From Brevibacterium sp. ZH18 (GTDB lineage Bacteria; Actinomycetota; Actinomycetes; Actinomycetales; Brevibacteriaceae): DNA of 54,043 nucleotides. The translations under genes and the position numbers were made by a program. The stretch is from the NCBI RefSeq assembly GCF_022748595.1, contig NZ_JALDSX010000024.1, forward strand, positions 1 to 54,043, read 5' to 3'. Of this stretch, positions 25,075 through 34,166 are shown piece by piece. The notes under the pieces were generated by a model. That model ran no database searches. It worked only from the letters and a program-made list of their open reading frames with translations, and had not been told where the DNA came from. Position 1 is the stretch's first letter. Every line of letters starts with the position of its first letter.

Positions 25075-25146
25075 TCGCCCCGCGCATCTCGCGCGGCTAC
25101 TCGCCCCGCGCATCCCGCGCATCCCGCGCATCCCGCGCATCTCGCG
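25075..25146. repeat. 9-bp tandem repeats at the 3' end of the membrane-protein gene
   Basis: CATCCCGCG is repeated at 25111, 25120 and 25129, with CATCTCGCG at 25138. A longer partial duplication (TCGCCCCGCGCATC...) flanks the stop codon, at about 25076 and 25100. The repeats alter only the very C terminus of the encoded protein. Confidence 0.8.
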
Positions 25147-26374
25147 CGGCAGGCAGCGCGGCAGGCACCGGCGTGGCAATTCTGATGATCGCGGCGATCC
25201 CCGACTCCAAGGGTCCGCGCGAGCTGACGGCGACCTTCCACCCGAGCGCGAGCATGACGAACACCGCCACATGGATGAGGAGCTCGCTCATCTGAGCGCC
25301 GCTCGTGCCCTCACCTGACGCCGATGTCCCCAGCGCCCAGGGGCGGGTCATTTCGAGCAGGACGACGTGGCCGGAATACACACTCAACGGCATGGAACCC
25401 GGTGCACTCAACGGCGCGAGCACCCACGTCCGCCGGTCCAGCAGCATCACGATCGCCTGACAGGCGACGATGGCCGTCACAGCCGTCCCTGCCGTCGAGA
25501 GCAGATCGAACGGCGTCCCCGAATGCGGACCCGCGATCGCCAACCACCACCACGAGGTCGTCGGAGTGACCCCGTAGCTGCCGGTGAACAGCGCCGCTTT
25601 GAGATCCGTCCCGTACAGCTGCGACACCCGCACCAGGGCAGAACCGCCGCCGGCGAAGGTGAGCAGCAGCCACGAGACGCCTCTGCCCAGCAGGATCAAT
25701 CCGAGCCCGGCAGCGAAGAGTGACATCAGGTGCCTGGCGATCTCGACCTTCGCCACAGCCATGCCCAACAGAATGAAGGACAGCCACTGCAGGATCGGGT
25801 AGTAGCCGGTCAGCAGCAGTTCGCGCAGCATCGCCGCAGGCGTCGCCAGATCGAAGAACGACATCGACAGGTACTCGGATTCGAGCCCGAGCTCGCTGCG
25901 GATGAGCATCGAGATGACAGGGCTGAGGACCATCCACGCCAGGGAGATGACGAAAAGGGTCCGCGCCCGCAGACGCAGGAACAGCACAGCGATCGCAAAC
26001 ATGACGCCGTAATTGACGAGGATCACCGCGAGCAGACCCGACACCGTGCCCAGGCACAGTCCGATGAGGACGATCGCCGCAGCTCGGATGAGCACGCTCG
26101 GCGCGGTATCGCGCAGACGCCCGGACACCAAGAGCCGCGAGCGCGTGGACAGCACCAGGGAGCATCCGGCCAGAACAGCGAACAGCGCCGAGGCGCGACC
26201 GGCGAAGACCGCGGCCCACGTCGGCATCCCGTCGGCATCGGAGAGAGCGATGATGTGGGTGATCATCATAGCGAATAGGGCGATCCCGCGGGCGACGTCG
26301 AGGGCGATGAGCCGTCCGGGAGGGGCCAGTCGTCCCAGGACCGTCGCCGAGGCGGTGGGGCGGTGAGTGCTCAT
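25097..26374 (-). CDS. Polytopic membrane protein of the DUF418/heparan-acetyltransferase-like type
   Basis: About 425 residues with some ten membrane helices. The N-terminal signature RLIALDVARGIALFAMMITHI is that of the DUF1624/DUF418 and acyltransferase-like membrane families; PLSVYSGHVVLLE lies near the C terminus. The likely start is ATG 26374 (MSTHRP); an upstream ATG would add 25 residues with no similarity. The C terminus is a repeat ARDARDARDARDARGE encoded by 9-bp tandem repeats. Substrate unknown. It is divergent from the metallopeptidase gene. Confidence 0.65.
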   Translation of the reverse strand: MSTHRPTASATVLGRLAPPGRLIALDVARGIALFAMMITHIIALSDADGMPTWAAVFAGRASALFAVLAGCSLVLSTRSRLLVSGRLRDTAPSVLIRAAAIVLIGLCLGTVSGLLAVILVNYGVMFAIAVLFLRLRARTLFVISLAWMVLSPVISMLIRSELGLESEYLSMSFFDLATPAAMLRELLLTGYYPILQWLSFILLGMAVAKVEIARHLMSLFAAGLGLILLGRGVSWLLLTFAGGGSALVRVSQLYGTDLKAALFTGSYGVTPTTSWWWLAIAGPHSGTPFDLLSTAGTAVTAIVACQAIVMLLDRRTWVLAPLSAPGSMPLSVYSGHVVLLEMTRPWALGTSASGEGTSGAQMSELLIHVAVFVMLALGWKVAVSSRGPLESGIAAIIRIATPVPAALPAARDARDARDARDARGE

Positions 26375-26465
26375 GGAACGATTCTCACACGGTCGGGTCG
26401 CCCTCCGCTGGAGGCCATCCCAACCGTGATCGGCTCGCATCCGCTCCATCGCCGCGATCGCGTTG

Positions 26466-26471
26466 TATCTT
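26466..26471 (+). promoter_or_regulatory. -10 box of the metallopeptidase gene
   Basis: TATCTT, seven bases before ATG 26479. The ATG at 26473 is only one base from this box and could not lie on the transcript, which decides the start. Confidence 0.5.
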
Positions 26472-26478
26472 TATGGCT

Positions 26479-27360
26479 ATGACCTTCAATCCGAATGCTG
26501 ACATCAGCAGCCACAAGACGAGTCGACGGGGACGCAACACGGCCATCGTCGGAGGCGGCGGCATCGGCGTCGTCGGACTCCTCGTCTTCCTCATCGGCCC
26601 GCTCCTCGGCGTCGACGTCACCGGACTCATGGGCGACGGCCTGGGCGGGGGCGACCAGGGATCGCAGTCTTCGAACGGGCAGAGTCTGGCCCAATGCGAC
26701 ACTGGCGAAGACGCCAATGCGTCCACGGACTGCCGGATGGCCGGAGCCCAGGTTGTCCTCGACGACTACTGGGAACAGCACGTCGACGGCTACCAGCCGC
26801 CTCAGCTCACCGTCGTCGACGGTCAGACCTCGACGCAGTGCGGCACCGCCTCGAACGCGGTCGGCCCCTTCTACTGCCCACCCGAGCAGGGCGTCTACAT
26901 CGACCCCACCTTCTTCGATCTCATGCGCGACCAGTTCGGCGCCTCGGCGGGAGAGCTCGCGCAGCTCTACATCGTGGGCCACGAATGGGGCCACCACATC
27001 CAGAACATCACCGGCACGATGAGCGACCACCCGAACGACGGCACCGGAGCCGCGAGCAACAGCGTGCGCACCGAACTTCAGGCCGACTGCTACGCCGGTG
27101 CCTGGCTGGGCGACGTGACCACGCTGACGGATGACAACGGCACCCCTTACCTCGAAACTCCCACCAAAGCGCAACTCAAGGATGCGCTCAACGCGGCCTT
27201 CGTCGTCGGCGATGACCACATCCAGGAACAGTCCGGCTCGGTCAATCCGGAGAGCTTCACCCACGGTTCGAGCGAGCAGCGTCAGAAATGGTTCAGCGCC
27301 GGATACGAAGAGGGTCTCGGCAGCTGCGACACCTTCAAGCCCTCGGGTCGCGACCTCTGA
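26479..27360 (+). CDS. Neutral zinc metallopeptidase, YpfJ family
   Basis: About 293 residues. The start MTFNPNADIS matches the family. One membrane anchor lies at about 25-48 (TAIVGGGGIGVVGLLVFLIG). The zinc motif HEWGHHIQN is near residue 172, with EQ/ELQADCYAGAW downstream supplying the third ligand. Conserved cysteines (CDTG, CRM, CGT, FYCP) suggest disulfides, so the domain is probably extracellular. Substrate unknown. It is convergent with no neighbour and stands between the membrane-protein gene and the oxidoreductase. Confidence 0.88.
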   Translation: MTFNPNADISSHKTSRRGRNTAIVGGGGIGVVGLLVFLIGPLLGVDVTGLMGDGLGGGDQGSQSSNGQSLAQCDTGEDANASTDCRMAGAQVVLDDYWEQHVDGYQPPQLTVVDGQTSTQCGTASNAVGPFYCPPEQGVYIDPTFFDLMRDQFGASAGELAQLYIVGHEWGHHIQNITGTMSDHPNDGTGAASNSVRTELQADCYAGAWLGDVTTLTDDNGTPYLETPTKAQLKDALNAAFVVGDDHIQEQSGSVNPESFTHGSSEQRQKWFSAGYEEGLGSCDTFKPSGRDL

Positions 27361-27448
27361 CCGGGCGGTCCGGCTGCTGTCCCTAACCATCTGAGAGGCA
27401 TCGTGATACAGATGGTGGGTCAGGCATTCTCCACCTACATCTAGGACG

Positions 27449-29434
27449 ATGATGTCCCAATTGTTCCCGCACCTGTTCGAACCCATCACTCTGGGGCCTC
27501 GCACGATCCGCAATCGCATCGTCTCCTCGGGCCACGACACGGTTCTCGACGATCACGGGAGCATCGGCGAGGACCTCATCGCCTATCACCAGGCGCGGGC
27601 GGCCGGAGGCTGCGGACTCATCGTCCTCCAGGTATCGGGCGTACACGAGACCGCCCGGTACACGAACCATGTGCTCATGGCCACCGACGACTCGGCGGTG
27701 GCCGGATACACGTCCGTCGCCGAGGCGGTCCACCGTCACGGTGCGACCATCTTCGCCCAGCTCTTCCACCCGGGGCGTGAGGTCATGGACGGAGAGCGCG
27801 GAATGGCTCCCCGCGCAGTGGCTCCCAGCGATGAACCGCAGGAACGCTTCTCGCTCGTTCCAGAGGCCCTGAACACCGCGACGATCAAGGACATCATCGC
27901 CGGGTACGCTGCGGCCGCGAAACGCATCACCGATGCGGGAATCGACGGCGTCGAGATCGTGGCCAGCCACGGGTATCTGCCCATCCAGTTCTTCAATCCG
28001 CGCATCAACACCCGCACCGACGAATACGGTGGCAGTCCGGCCAATCGTCGTCGCTTCCTCGCCGAGGTGGTCGCCGGGGTCCGTGCGGCAGTAGGACCTG
28101 ACGTCGTGGTGGGCCTGCGGATCTCGGGGGAGGAGAAGACCGAGGACGGGCTCGTCGCCGCCGAGGTCCTCGACCTCATCGAGCATCTCGACGCGCTGAC
28201 GACCGGGGGCACAGACTGCCTCGACTACTTCTCGATCACCGCCGGAGACTCCTCGACCCTGCAGGGAGCCGTGCACATCGTGCCCTCGATGCAGATCGCA
28301 GCCGCGTATGCGGCGAATCTGTCCGAGCAGGTCAAGAAGATCACCGACAAACCGGTCATGGTCGCCGGCCGGATCAACCAACCGCATGAGGCGGAGAGGG
28401 CGATTGCCGAGGGCCGGACCGATATGGCGGTCATGACCCGGGCCATGATCTGCGACCCGGAGATGGCGGGCAAGGCCCAACGCGACGCCGTCGACGAGAT
28501 CCGCGCCTGCATCGGCTGCAACCAGGCGTGCATCGGCCACTTCCAGCAGGGTGTGCCCATCTCCTGCATCCAATATCCGGAATCGGGCCGAGAGCGCACG
28601 TTCCTGCCGCGGCCGAGCGTACGCACCCGACGACGGATCCTCGTCATCGGCGGGGGACCGGCCGGGCTCAAAGCCGCAGCGGTGGCAGCCGAACAGGGCG
28701 ATGACGTCGTTCTCTGCGAACGCGAGCCCCACCTCGGCGGGGCCGTTCTGCTGGCGCAGATGCTGCCCTATCGTTCCGAGTTCGGGGGAGCCGCGACGAA
28801 CCTGAGCGCCGAGGCGCAACGGGCCGGCGTGGACATCCGCACCTCGACCCCGGTGACCCAGACGATCGTCGACGAGATCGCACCTGAGCATGTGATCATT
28901 GCCACCGGGGCGAGGCAGCGGATGCCGCACCTCGAGATCGACGACGACGCCGTCGTCATCGGGGCCAGGGACTATCTGAGTACGGAACCGGACCTGCCGC
29001 GCGGCCGGATCCTCGTCACCGATTGGAAGGGGGACTGGATCGGGTTGGGCATCGCGCTGCGTCTGGCCGAGGCTGGAACGCGGGTGACCTTGGCCACCGC
29101 TGCGAACTTCGCAGGAGCCGCGATCCAGCAGTACACGCGGACCCTGCTGGTGTCCCAGGCGCTGCGGGCAGGCGTCGACTTCCTCAACGATGCCCGTCTG
29201 GTCGGAGTCGACGGCCAAACCGGCTATCTGCAGTCGACGCTGTGTGAGATCGTGCACGAAGTCGACGGGATCGCTGCCACGGTCGTCTCCGGAGCGCCAC
29301 GATCGGTGACGCCCGATCTGGACTTCGGGCGCGCCTCGGTGCGGACCATCGGCGACGCTGTGGCCCCGCGAACCGTGGAGGAAGCGGTGTTCGAGGGGCT
29401 GACGGCGGCGAGCGCGCTGGCCGAAGTCGTCTGA
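27449..29434 (+). CDS. Old-yellow-enzyme-type FMN/4Fe-4S/FAD oxidoreductase
   Basis: 661 residues with the architecture of 2,4-dienoyl-CoA reductase, trimethylamine dehydrogenase and N-methylproline demethylase. The N-terminal TIM barrel (1-360) has INTRTDEYGGS and the VMTRAMICDPE segment. The Fe-S motif CIGCNQACIGHF (C-x2-C-x3-C, with a fourth Cys 11 residues on) is near residue 355. The FAD/NAD Rossmann domain begins ILVIGGGPAGLKAAAVAAEQG (about 397). Substrate not identifiable; demethylation of a methylated amine or betaine, or enoate reduction, are possible. Tandem ATGs occur at 27449 and 27452. It is upstream of dapA, 130 bases away. Confidence 0.85.
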   Translation: MMSQLFPHLFEPITLGPRTIRNRIVSSGHDTVLDDHGSIGEDLIAYHQARAAGGCGLIVLQVSGVHETARYTNHVLMATDDSAVAGYTSVAEAVHRHGATIFAQLFHPGREVMDGERGMAPRAVAPSDEPQERFSLVPEALNTATIKDIIAGYAAAAKRITDAGIDGVEIVASHGYLPIQFFNPRINTRTDEYGGSPANRRRFLAEVVAGVRAAVGPDVVVGLRISGEEKTEDGLVAAEVLDLIEHLDALTTGGTDCLDYFSITAGDSSTLQGAVHIVPSMQIAAAYAANLSEQVKKITDKPVMVAGRINQPHEAERAIAEGRTDMAVMTRAMICDPEMAGKAQRDAVDEIRACIGCNQACIGHFQQGVPISCIQYPESGRERTFLPRPSVRTRRRILVIGGGPAGLKAAAVAAEQGDDVVLCEREPHLGGAVLLAQMLPYRSEFGGAATNLSAEAQRAGVDIRTSTPVTQTIVDEIAPEHVIIATGARQRMPHLEIDDDAVVIGARDYLSTEPDLPRGRILVTDWKGDWIGLGIALRLAEAGTRVTLATAANFAGAAIQQYTRTLLVSQALRAGVDFLNDARLVGVDGQTGYLQSTLCEIVHEVDGIAATVVSGAPRSVTPDLDFGRASVRTIGDAVAPRTVEEAVFEGLTAASALAEVV

Positions 29435-29552
29435 GGAGCTGGTGCAGGAGCGGGGCGCGCAGTCGCGTGCGAGGTCGGGTGAGTCAGATGCCGACATACA
29501 ATCGACCGGTGGCGCGCGCATGGCCGCTGCGGCAGTCGTGGACTTCGGGCGG

Positions 29553-29558
29553 TATCCT
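29553..29558 (+). promoter_or_regulatory. -10 box of dapA
   Basis: TATCCT followed by six bases (TGAACC) and ATG 29565, without a Shine-Dalgarno: a probable leaderless mRNA. Confidence 0.5.
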
Positions 29559-29564
29559 TGAACC

Positions 29565-30488
29565 ATGGCGATTCTCGGTGACAGCGCAGCGACTGCTGCA
29601 ATAGATGCTTTCGGTACCGTCGGCACGGCTATGGTGACGCCGTTCAAGGACGATGGAAGCATTGACTATCCGGCTGTGGAGAAGGTGGCGAGCCACCTCG
29701 TCGATATGGGCAACGACATGCTCGTGGTGTCGGGAACCACCGGCGAATCACCGACGACGACCGACGATGAGAAAATCGAACTCCTCCACGTCGTGCGCGG
29801 CGTCGTCGGCTCACGAGCCAGGATCATCGCCGGTGCCGGCAACAACGTCACCGCGCACACGATCGACCTGAGCCAGCGCTCGGCGGCGGCCGGAGCCGAT
29901 GGCATCCTCATCGTCACCCCGTACTACTCGAAGCCGACCCAGCCGGCGATCGCAGCCCACATGCGTGCGGCCGCGGATTCGACCGACCTGCCCGTCATGC
30001 TCTACGACATTCCCGGACGTTCGGGAGTGCCGATCACCACGGCGACTCTGCTCGAACTCGCAGACCATCCGAACATCCTCGCGGTCAAGGACGCGAAGGG
30101 CGACCTCTTCGCCTCGATGCAGGTGATGAACCATTCGTCACTCGTCTACTACTCAGGTGAAGACGCGCTCAACCTGCCGCTGCTGTCCATCGGCGCCCTC
30201 GGCGTCGTGTCGGTGGCCGGGCACGTGTGCACCGACAAGTTCGCCGCCATGGTCAAGGCCGTGGCCGACAACGATCTGAGTACAGCCCGCGCGCTCGCAT
30301 TCGAAACCGCAGACATGGTCGACGCGCTCATGAATCACATGCCGGGTGTCCTCTCGGCGAAGGCCGCATTGCAGGCCCAAGGAATACTTGACAACCGCGG
30401 TACGCGATTGCCGCTGCTCCCAGCAGATGAGGAACAGATGGCATTCGTGACCGCCCAATTGACCAGGAGTGGTTACCTCAGTGAATAA
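29565..30488 (+). CDS. dapA: 4-hydroxy-tetrahydrodipicolinate synthase
   Basis: 307 residues, TIM-barrel aldolase. GTTGESPT is the substrate loop; the proton-relay Tyr is in VMLYDIPGRSG; the Schiff-base Lys is in NILAVKDAKGD. It condenses pyruvate with aspartate semialdehyde, the first committed step of the lysine/diaminopimelate path. The stop overlaps the rnj start by 8 bases, the usual dapA-rnj pairing of actinobacteria. Confidence 0.97.
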   Translation: MAILGDSAATAAIDAFGTVGTAMVTPFKDDGSIDYPAVEKVASHLVDMGNDMLVVSGTTGESPTTTDDEKIELLHVVRGVVGSRARIIAGAGNNVTAHTIDLSQRSAAAGADGILIVTPYYSKPTQPAIAAHMRAAADSTDLPVMLYDIPGRSGVPITTATLLELADHPNILAVKDAKGDLFASMQVMNHSSLVYYSGEDALNLPLLSIGALGVVSVAGHVCTDKFAAMVKAVADNDLSTARALAFETADMVDALMNHMPGVLSAKAALQAQGILDNRGTRLPLLPADEEQMAFVTAQLTRSGYLSE

Positions 30489-32169
30489 TGCATTGACCCA
30501 AGAACTCAAGCTGCCGCCGAAGATGGATCGGGAAGCGGTCCGCATCGTCGCTCTCGGCGGACTCGGCGAGGTCGGTCGCAACATGACCGTGTTCGAGTAC
30601 CACGGCAAACTTCTCATCGTCGACTGCGGCGTGCTCTTCCCTGAAGAGGACCAGCCGGGCGTCGACCTCATCCTCCCTGACTTCTCGTACCTCGATGATC
30701 GTCTCGACGACATCGTCGGACTCGTCCTGACCCACGGGCACGAAGACCACATCGGTGCAGTGCCCTACCTGCTGCGCCGCAAGGGCGATATTCCGATCCT
30801 CGGGTCGAACCTGACGATCGCGCTCATCGAGGCCAAGCTCAAAGAACACCGGATCAAGCCGATCACCCGCGTGGTGAAAGAAGATGACGTCGATCAGCTG
30901 GGTCCCTTCGACCTCGAATTCGTCGCCGTCAACCACTCGATCCCCGACGCGCTCGCCGTCTTCATCCGCACCGGCGCCGGCAACATCCTCCACACCGGTG
31001 ACTTCAAGATGGACCAGCTGCCGCTCGACGGCAGGATCACGGACCTGCGTGCCTTCGCCCGCCTCGGCGAGGAAGGCGTCGACCTGTTCATGACGGACTC
31101 GACGAACGCCGAGGTCCCCGGGTTCACCGCTCTGGAAAAGGACATCGGGCCCGTCCTCGAGAACCTCTTCGGCCACGCTGAACGACGGATCATCGTCGCC
31201 TCGTTCTCCTCGCACATCCACCGCGTGCAGCAGGTGCTCAACGCCGCTGATGCGCACGGCCGCAAGGTCGCTCTCGTCGGCCGGTCGATGGTGCGCAACA
31301 TGAAGATCGCCGAGGACCTCGGTTACCTCAACGTGCCGAAGGGTGCGCTCATCGACATCAAAGAGGTCGACAAGCTGCCCGACGACCAGGTCGTGCTCAT
31401 GTGCACCGGTTCGCAGGGTGAGCCGATGGCCGCGCTCTCGCGCATGGCCAACCGCTCCCACCGCGTCGAGGTGGGCGACGGCGACACCGTCATCCTCGCC
31501 TCCTCGCTCATCCCCGGCAACGAGAACTCCGTGTTCAAGGTCATCAACGGCCTGATGAAGCTCGGTGCCCGTGTCATCTCGAAGGCCGATGCGAAGATCC
31601 ACGTGTCCGGCCACGCCTCCGGCGGCGAGCTGCTCTACTGCTACAACATCGTCCAGCCCCGCGGCGTCATGCCTGTCCACGGAGAATGGCGGCACATGCT
31701 GGCCAACGCCAGGCACGCCGAGGCGACCGGAGTCGATCCGAACAACATCGTCCTCGCTGATGACGGTTGGGTTGTCGACCTCAAGGACGGCCACGCCGAG
31801 GTTGTGGGTGCAGTGGACTGCAACTTCGTCTTCGTCGACGGCTCGTCTGTCGGTGAGATCACCGAGGCGGACCTCAAGGACCGTCTCGTGCTCTCGGGCG
31901 AAGGCTTCGTCACGATCTTCATGGCCATCAACAGCCAGTCCAAGTCGCTCATCGCCGGACCCGAGATCCACGCCCGCGGTGTGGCCGAGTCCGACGACGT
32001 TTTCGACTCGATCATGCCGAAGGTCACGAAGGCCGTCGAGGATGCCCTCAAGGACGGAAACACCGACCAGTACCAGCTCCAGCAGGTCGTGCGCCGCACG
32101 GTCGGGCGCTGGGCGTCATCGAAGCTGCGTCGCAAGCCGATGATCGTGCCGATGGTCGTCATCGTCTGA
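30481..32169 (+). CDS. rnj: Ribonuclease J
   Basis: About 562 residues. Metallo-beta-lactamase fold with the metal motif HGHEDH (THGHEDHIGAVPYLL), DFKMD and the beta-CASP domain (SFSSHIHRVQQV, CTGSQGEPMAAL, HVSGHASGGEL). It has endo- and 5'-3' exoribonuclease activity in RNA turnover and rRNA maturation. I prefer GTG 30481, 11 bases after AGGAG (30465-30469); a GTG at 30469 overlaps that site. Translation is coupled to dapA. A T-rich terminator follows. Confidence 0.96.
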   Translation: MNNALTQELKLPPKMDREAVRIVALGGLGEVGRNMTVFEYHGKLLIVDCGVLFPEEDQPGVDLILPDFSYLDDRLDDIVGLVLTHGHEDHIGAVPYLLRRKGDIPILGSNLTIALIEAKLKEHRIKPITRVVKEDDVDQLGPFDLEFVAVNHSIPDALAVFIRTGAGNILHTGDFKMDQLPLDGRITDLRAFARLGEEGVDLFMTDSTNAEVPGFTALEKDIGPVLENLFGHAERRIIVASFSSHIHRVQQVLNAADAHGRKVALVGRSMVRNMKIAEDLGYLNVPKGALIDIKEVDKLPDDQVVLMCTGSQGEPMAALSRMANRSHRVEVGDGDTVILASSLIPGNENSVFKVINGLMKLGARVISKADAKIHVSGHASGGELLYCYNIVQPRGVMPVHGEWRHMLANARHAEATGVDPNNIVLADDGWVVDLKDGHAEVVGAVDCNFVFVDGSSVGEITEADLKDRLVLSGEGFVTIFMAINSQSKSLIAGPEIHARGVAESDDVFDSIMPKVTKAVEDALKDGNTDQYQLQQVVRRTVGRWASSKLRRKPMIVPMVVIV

Positions 32170-32189
32170 GTTACCCGGTCATCGAATTG

Positions 32190-32232
32190 CCGCCCGCGGT
32201 GCGCCCTCTCCTGGGTGCCTGCGGGCGGTTTT
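32190..32232 (+). terminator. Terminator after rnj
   Basis: CCGCCCGC 32190-32197 pairs with GCGGGCGG 32221-32228, with extra inner pairing, followed by TTTTCGTTT. A good Rho-independent terminator. Confidence 0.8.
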
Positions 32233-32307
32233 CGTTTCGCTGACGGCTCGTCTCACGACGGGAGAGGGGTTTGACGAGAGGTGCGTCACGTCCTATTCTT
32301 TCGGTGT

Positions 32308-32342
32308 GTGAACAAACAATTTCACGATGCGAAAGTTTCGCA
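32308..32342. promoter_or_regulatory. Two palindromes upstream of aceB
   Basis: GTGAA (32308-32312) and TTCAC (32321-32325) form an inverted repeat with an 8-base spacer. TGCGAAAGTTTCGCA at 32328-32342 is a perfect 15-base palindrome. Both lie 65-100 bases before the aceB start in an AT-richer stretch. They are likely operators. The second resembles the corynebacterial RamB motif (acetate/glyoxylate genes) only loosely; the regulator is not identified. Confidence 0.5.
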
Positions 32343-32407
32343 GGCAAAACCCCGTTGCCCAGCGATCAGCGACGCACCGTAGAGGTGCTGACTAAGGAGA
32401 ACGACCG

Positions 32408-34012
32408 ATGACTGCACAAATTGAGAGCTTGGACATCCCAGCAGGCATGGAGATCACCGGAGAGCTGCCGGACGGGGCAGAGAAGGTGCTCACCCCCAAG
32501 GCACTCGAACTCATCGCAGAACTGCACCGCAAGTTCAACGGAACCCGACTCGAGCGTCTGGAAGCCCGCAAGGTGCGCCAAGCCGAGATCGCAGCCGGCG
32601 CGAACCTCGACTTCCTTCCCGAGACCGCCGAGATCCGCAATGACCCGAGCTGGCAGGTCGCACCGCCGGCTCCCGGCCTCGAAGACCGCCGCGTCGAGGT
32701 CACCGGCCCCACGTACAAGAAGATGACGATCAACGCGCTGAACTCCGGCGCCAAGGTGTGGTTGGCCGACCAGGAAGACGCGAACACCCCGCAGTGGGAC
32801 TCGGTCATCGGCGGCCAGATCAACCTGCTCGACTCCCTGAACCGCGAGATCGACTTCACCTCACCTGAGGGTAAGTCGTACACGCTGGCCCCCGACGAGG
32901 AGCTGCCGACGATCGTCGTGCGTCCTCGCGGCTGGCACATGCCGGAGAAGCACATCCGCATCGACGGCGAAGAGACCTCGGGTTCGCTCGTGGACTTCGC
33001 TCTCTACTTCTCCACTGCAGGGCAGATCCAGATCGAGAAGGGCAAAGGCCCGTACTTCTACCTGCCGAAGATGGAGTCGCACCTCGAGGCTCGTCTGTGG
33101 AACCAGGTCTTCGACCATGCCGAGGATGCCTTCGGCCTGGCTCGCGGCACGATCCGCGCGACCGTGCTCATCGAAACTTACCCCGCGGCCTTCGAGATGG
33201 AGGAGATCCTCTACGAACTGCGTGAGCACTCCTCGGGACTCAACGCCGGTCGCTGGGACTACATCTTCTCCGTGATCAAGAACTTCCGGTCCCGCGGCTC
33301 CGACTACCTGCTGCCTGACCGTTCGGATGTCACGATGACGGTGCCGTTCATGCGCGCCTACACCGAACTCCTCGTGCACACCTGCCACAAGCGCGGTGCT
33401 CACGCGATCGGCGGCATGAGTGCCTTCGTGCCTTCGAAGGACAAGGACGAGAACGAAGCTGCGTTCAGCAAGGTCCGCGAAGACAAGTCCCGTGAGGCCA
33501 GCAAGGGCTTCGACGGCTCCTGGGTGGCCCACCCCGGTATGGTCTCCCTGTGCAAGGAAGTCTTCACCGAAACGCTGGGCGAGAACCCCAACCAGATCGA
33601 GAACAAGCGCGAGGACGTCTCCGTGACCGCGGCAGATCTCCTCGATGTGAAGTCGACCCCGGGCTCCATGACGGAGAAGGGACTGCGCACCAATATCAAT
33701 GTCGGCATCCAGTACCTGCGCGCCTGGCTCGAGGGCAACGGCGCCGTGGCCATCCATGGACTCATGGAGGATGCGGCCACCGCTGAGATCTCGCGTTCGC
33801 AGGTCTGGCAGTGGATGGACGCCGGAGTCGAACTCGACACCGGAGTCACCGTCACCGGCGACCTCGTGCGCCAGATCGTGGCCGAAGAGGTCGCAAAGCT
33901 GCCCGGTGAGGAATCCGATTGGAAGGACGCCACGGACACCTTCCTGTCCGTGGCCGTGGCCGACGAATACGTCGACTTCCTCACCCTGCCGGCCTACGCC
34001 CGCATGCCCTGA
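32408..34012 (+). CDS. aceB: Malate synthase A
   Basis: 534 residues, the length of form A. Conserved segments: RPRGWHMPEKH (catalytic Arg), YFYLPKMESHLEARLWN, ATVLIETYPAAFEMEEILYELREHSSGLN, GAHAIGGMSAFVPSKD, and the C-terminal INVGIQYLRAWLEGNGAV. It condenses glyoxylate with acetyl-CoA to malate. ATG 32408 follows AAGGAG. The neighbouring glcDEF genes make glyoxylate from glycolate, so the group forms a two-step assimilation module; isocitrate lyase is not in the window. Confidence 0.96.
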   Translation: MTAQIESLDIPAGMEITGELPDGAEKVLTPKALELIAELHRKFNGTRLERLEARKVRQAEIAAGANLDFLPETAEIRNDPSWQVAPPAPGLEDRRVEVTGPTYKKMTINALNSGAKVWLADQEDANTPQWDSVIGGQINLLDSLNREIDFTSPEGKSYTLAPDEELPTIVVRPRGWHMPEKHIRIDGEETSGSLVDFALYFSTAGQIQIEKGKGPYFYLPKMESHLEARLWNQVFDHAEDAFGLARGTIRATVLIETYPAAFEMEEILYELREHSSGLNAGRWDYIFSVIKNFRSRGSDYLLPDRSDVTMTVPFMRAYTELLVHTCHKRGAHAIGGMSAFVPSKDKDENEAAFSKVREDKSREASKGFDGSWVAHPGMVSLCKEVFTETLGENPNQIENKREDVSVTAADLLDVKSTPGSMTEKGLRTNINVGIQYLRAWLEGNGAVAIHGLMEDAATAEISRSQVWQWMDAGVELDTGVTVTGDLVRQIVAEEVAKLPGEESDWKDATDTFLSVAVADEYVDFLTLPAYARMP

Positions 34013-34041
34013 TCCGATCTGGGTCAGGAGTCTCACCACGC

Positions 34042-34090
34042 AGAACGTCTCCGAAAAATGTGCTGCAGAGCACATTTTCGGGGACGTTCT
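34042..34090 (+). terminator. Long hairpin after aceB
   Basis: Arms of 22-23 bases (34042-34064 and 34069-34090) pair with one U-G wobble and one bulged A around a GCAG loop; TT and a purine-rich stretch follow. Likely a terminator separating aceB from glcDEF, or an RNA-stabilising end. Confidence 0.7.
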
Positions 34091-34166
34091 TCGTTAAGCT
34101 CGTGGACAACGATGCAAAGGTGCAGAAGCACAGCGACGTGACAGTGCAACTCGGGCGGGAGTGGTC

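Noticed and set aside
32308..32325. GTGAA...TTCAC considered as a Crp/GlxR site
   Set aside because: Spacing between TGTGA and TCAC is about 10 bases rather than 6, so it does not fit TGTGA-N6-TCACA.
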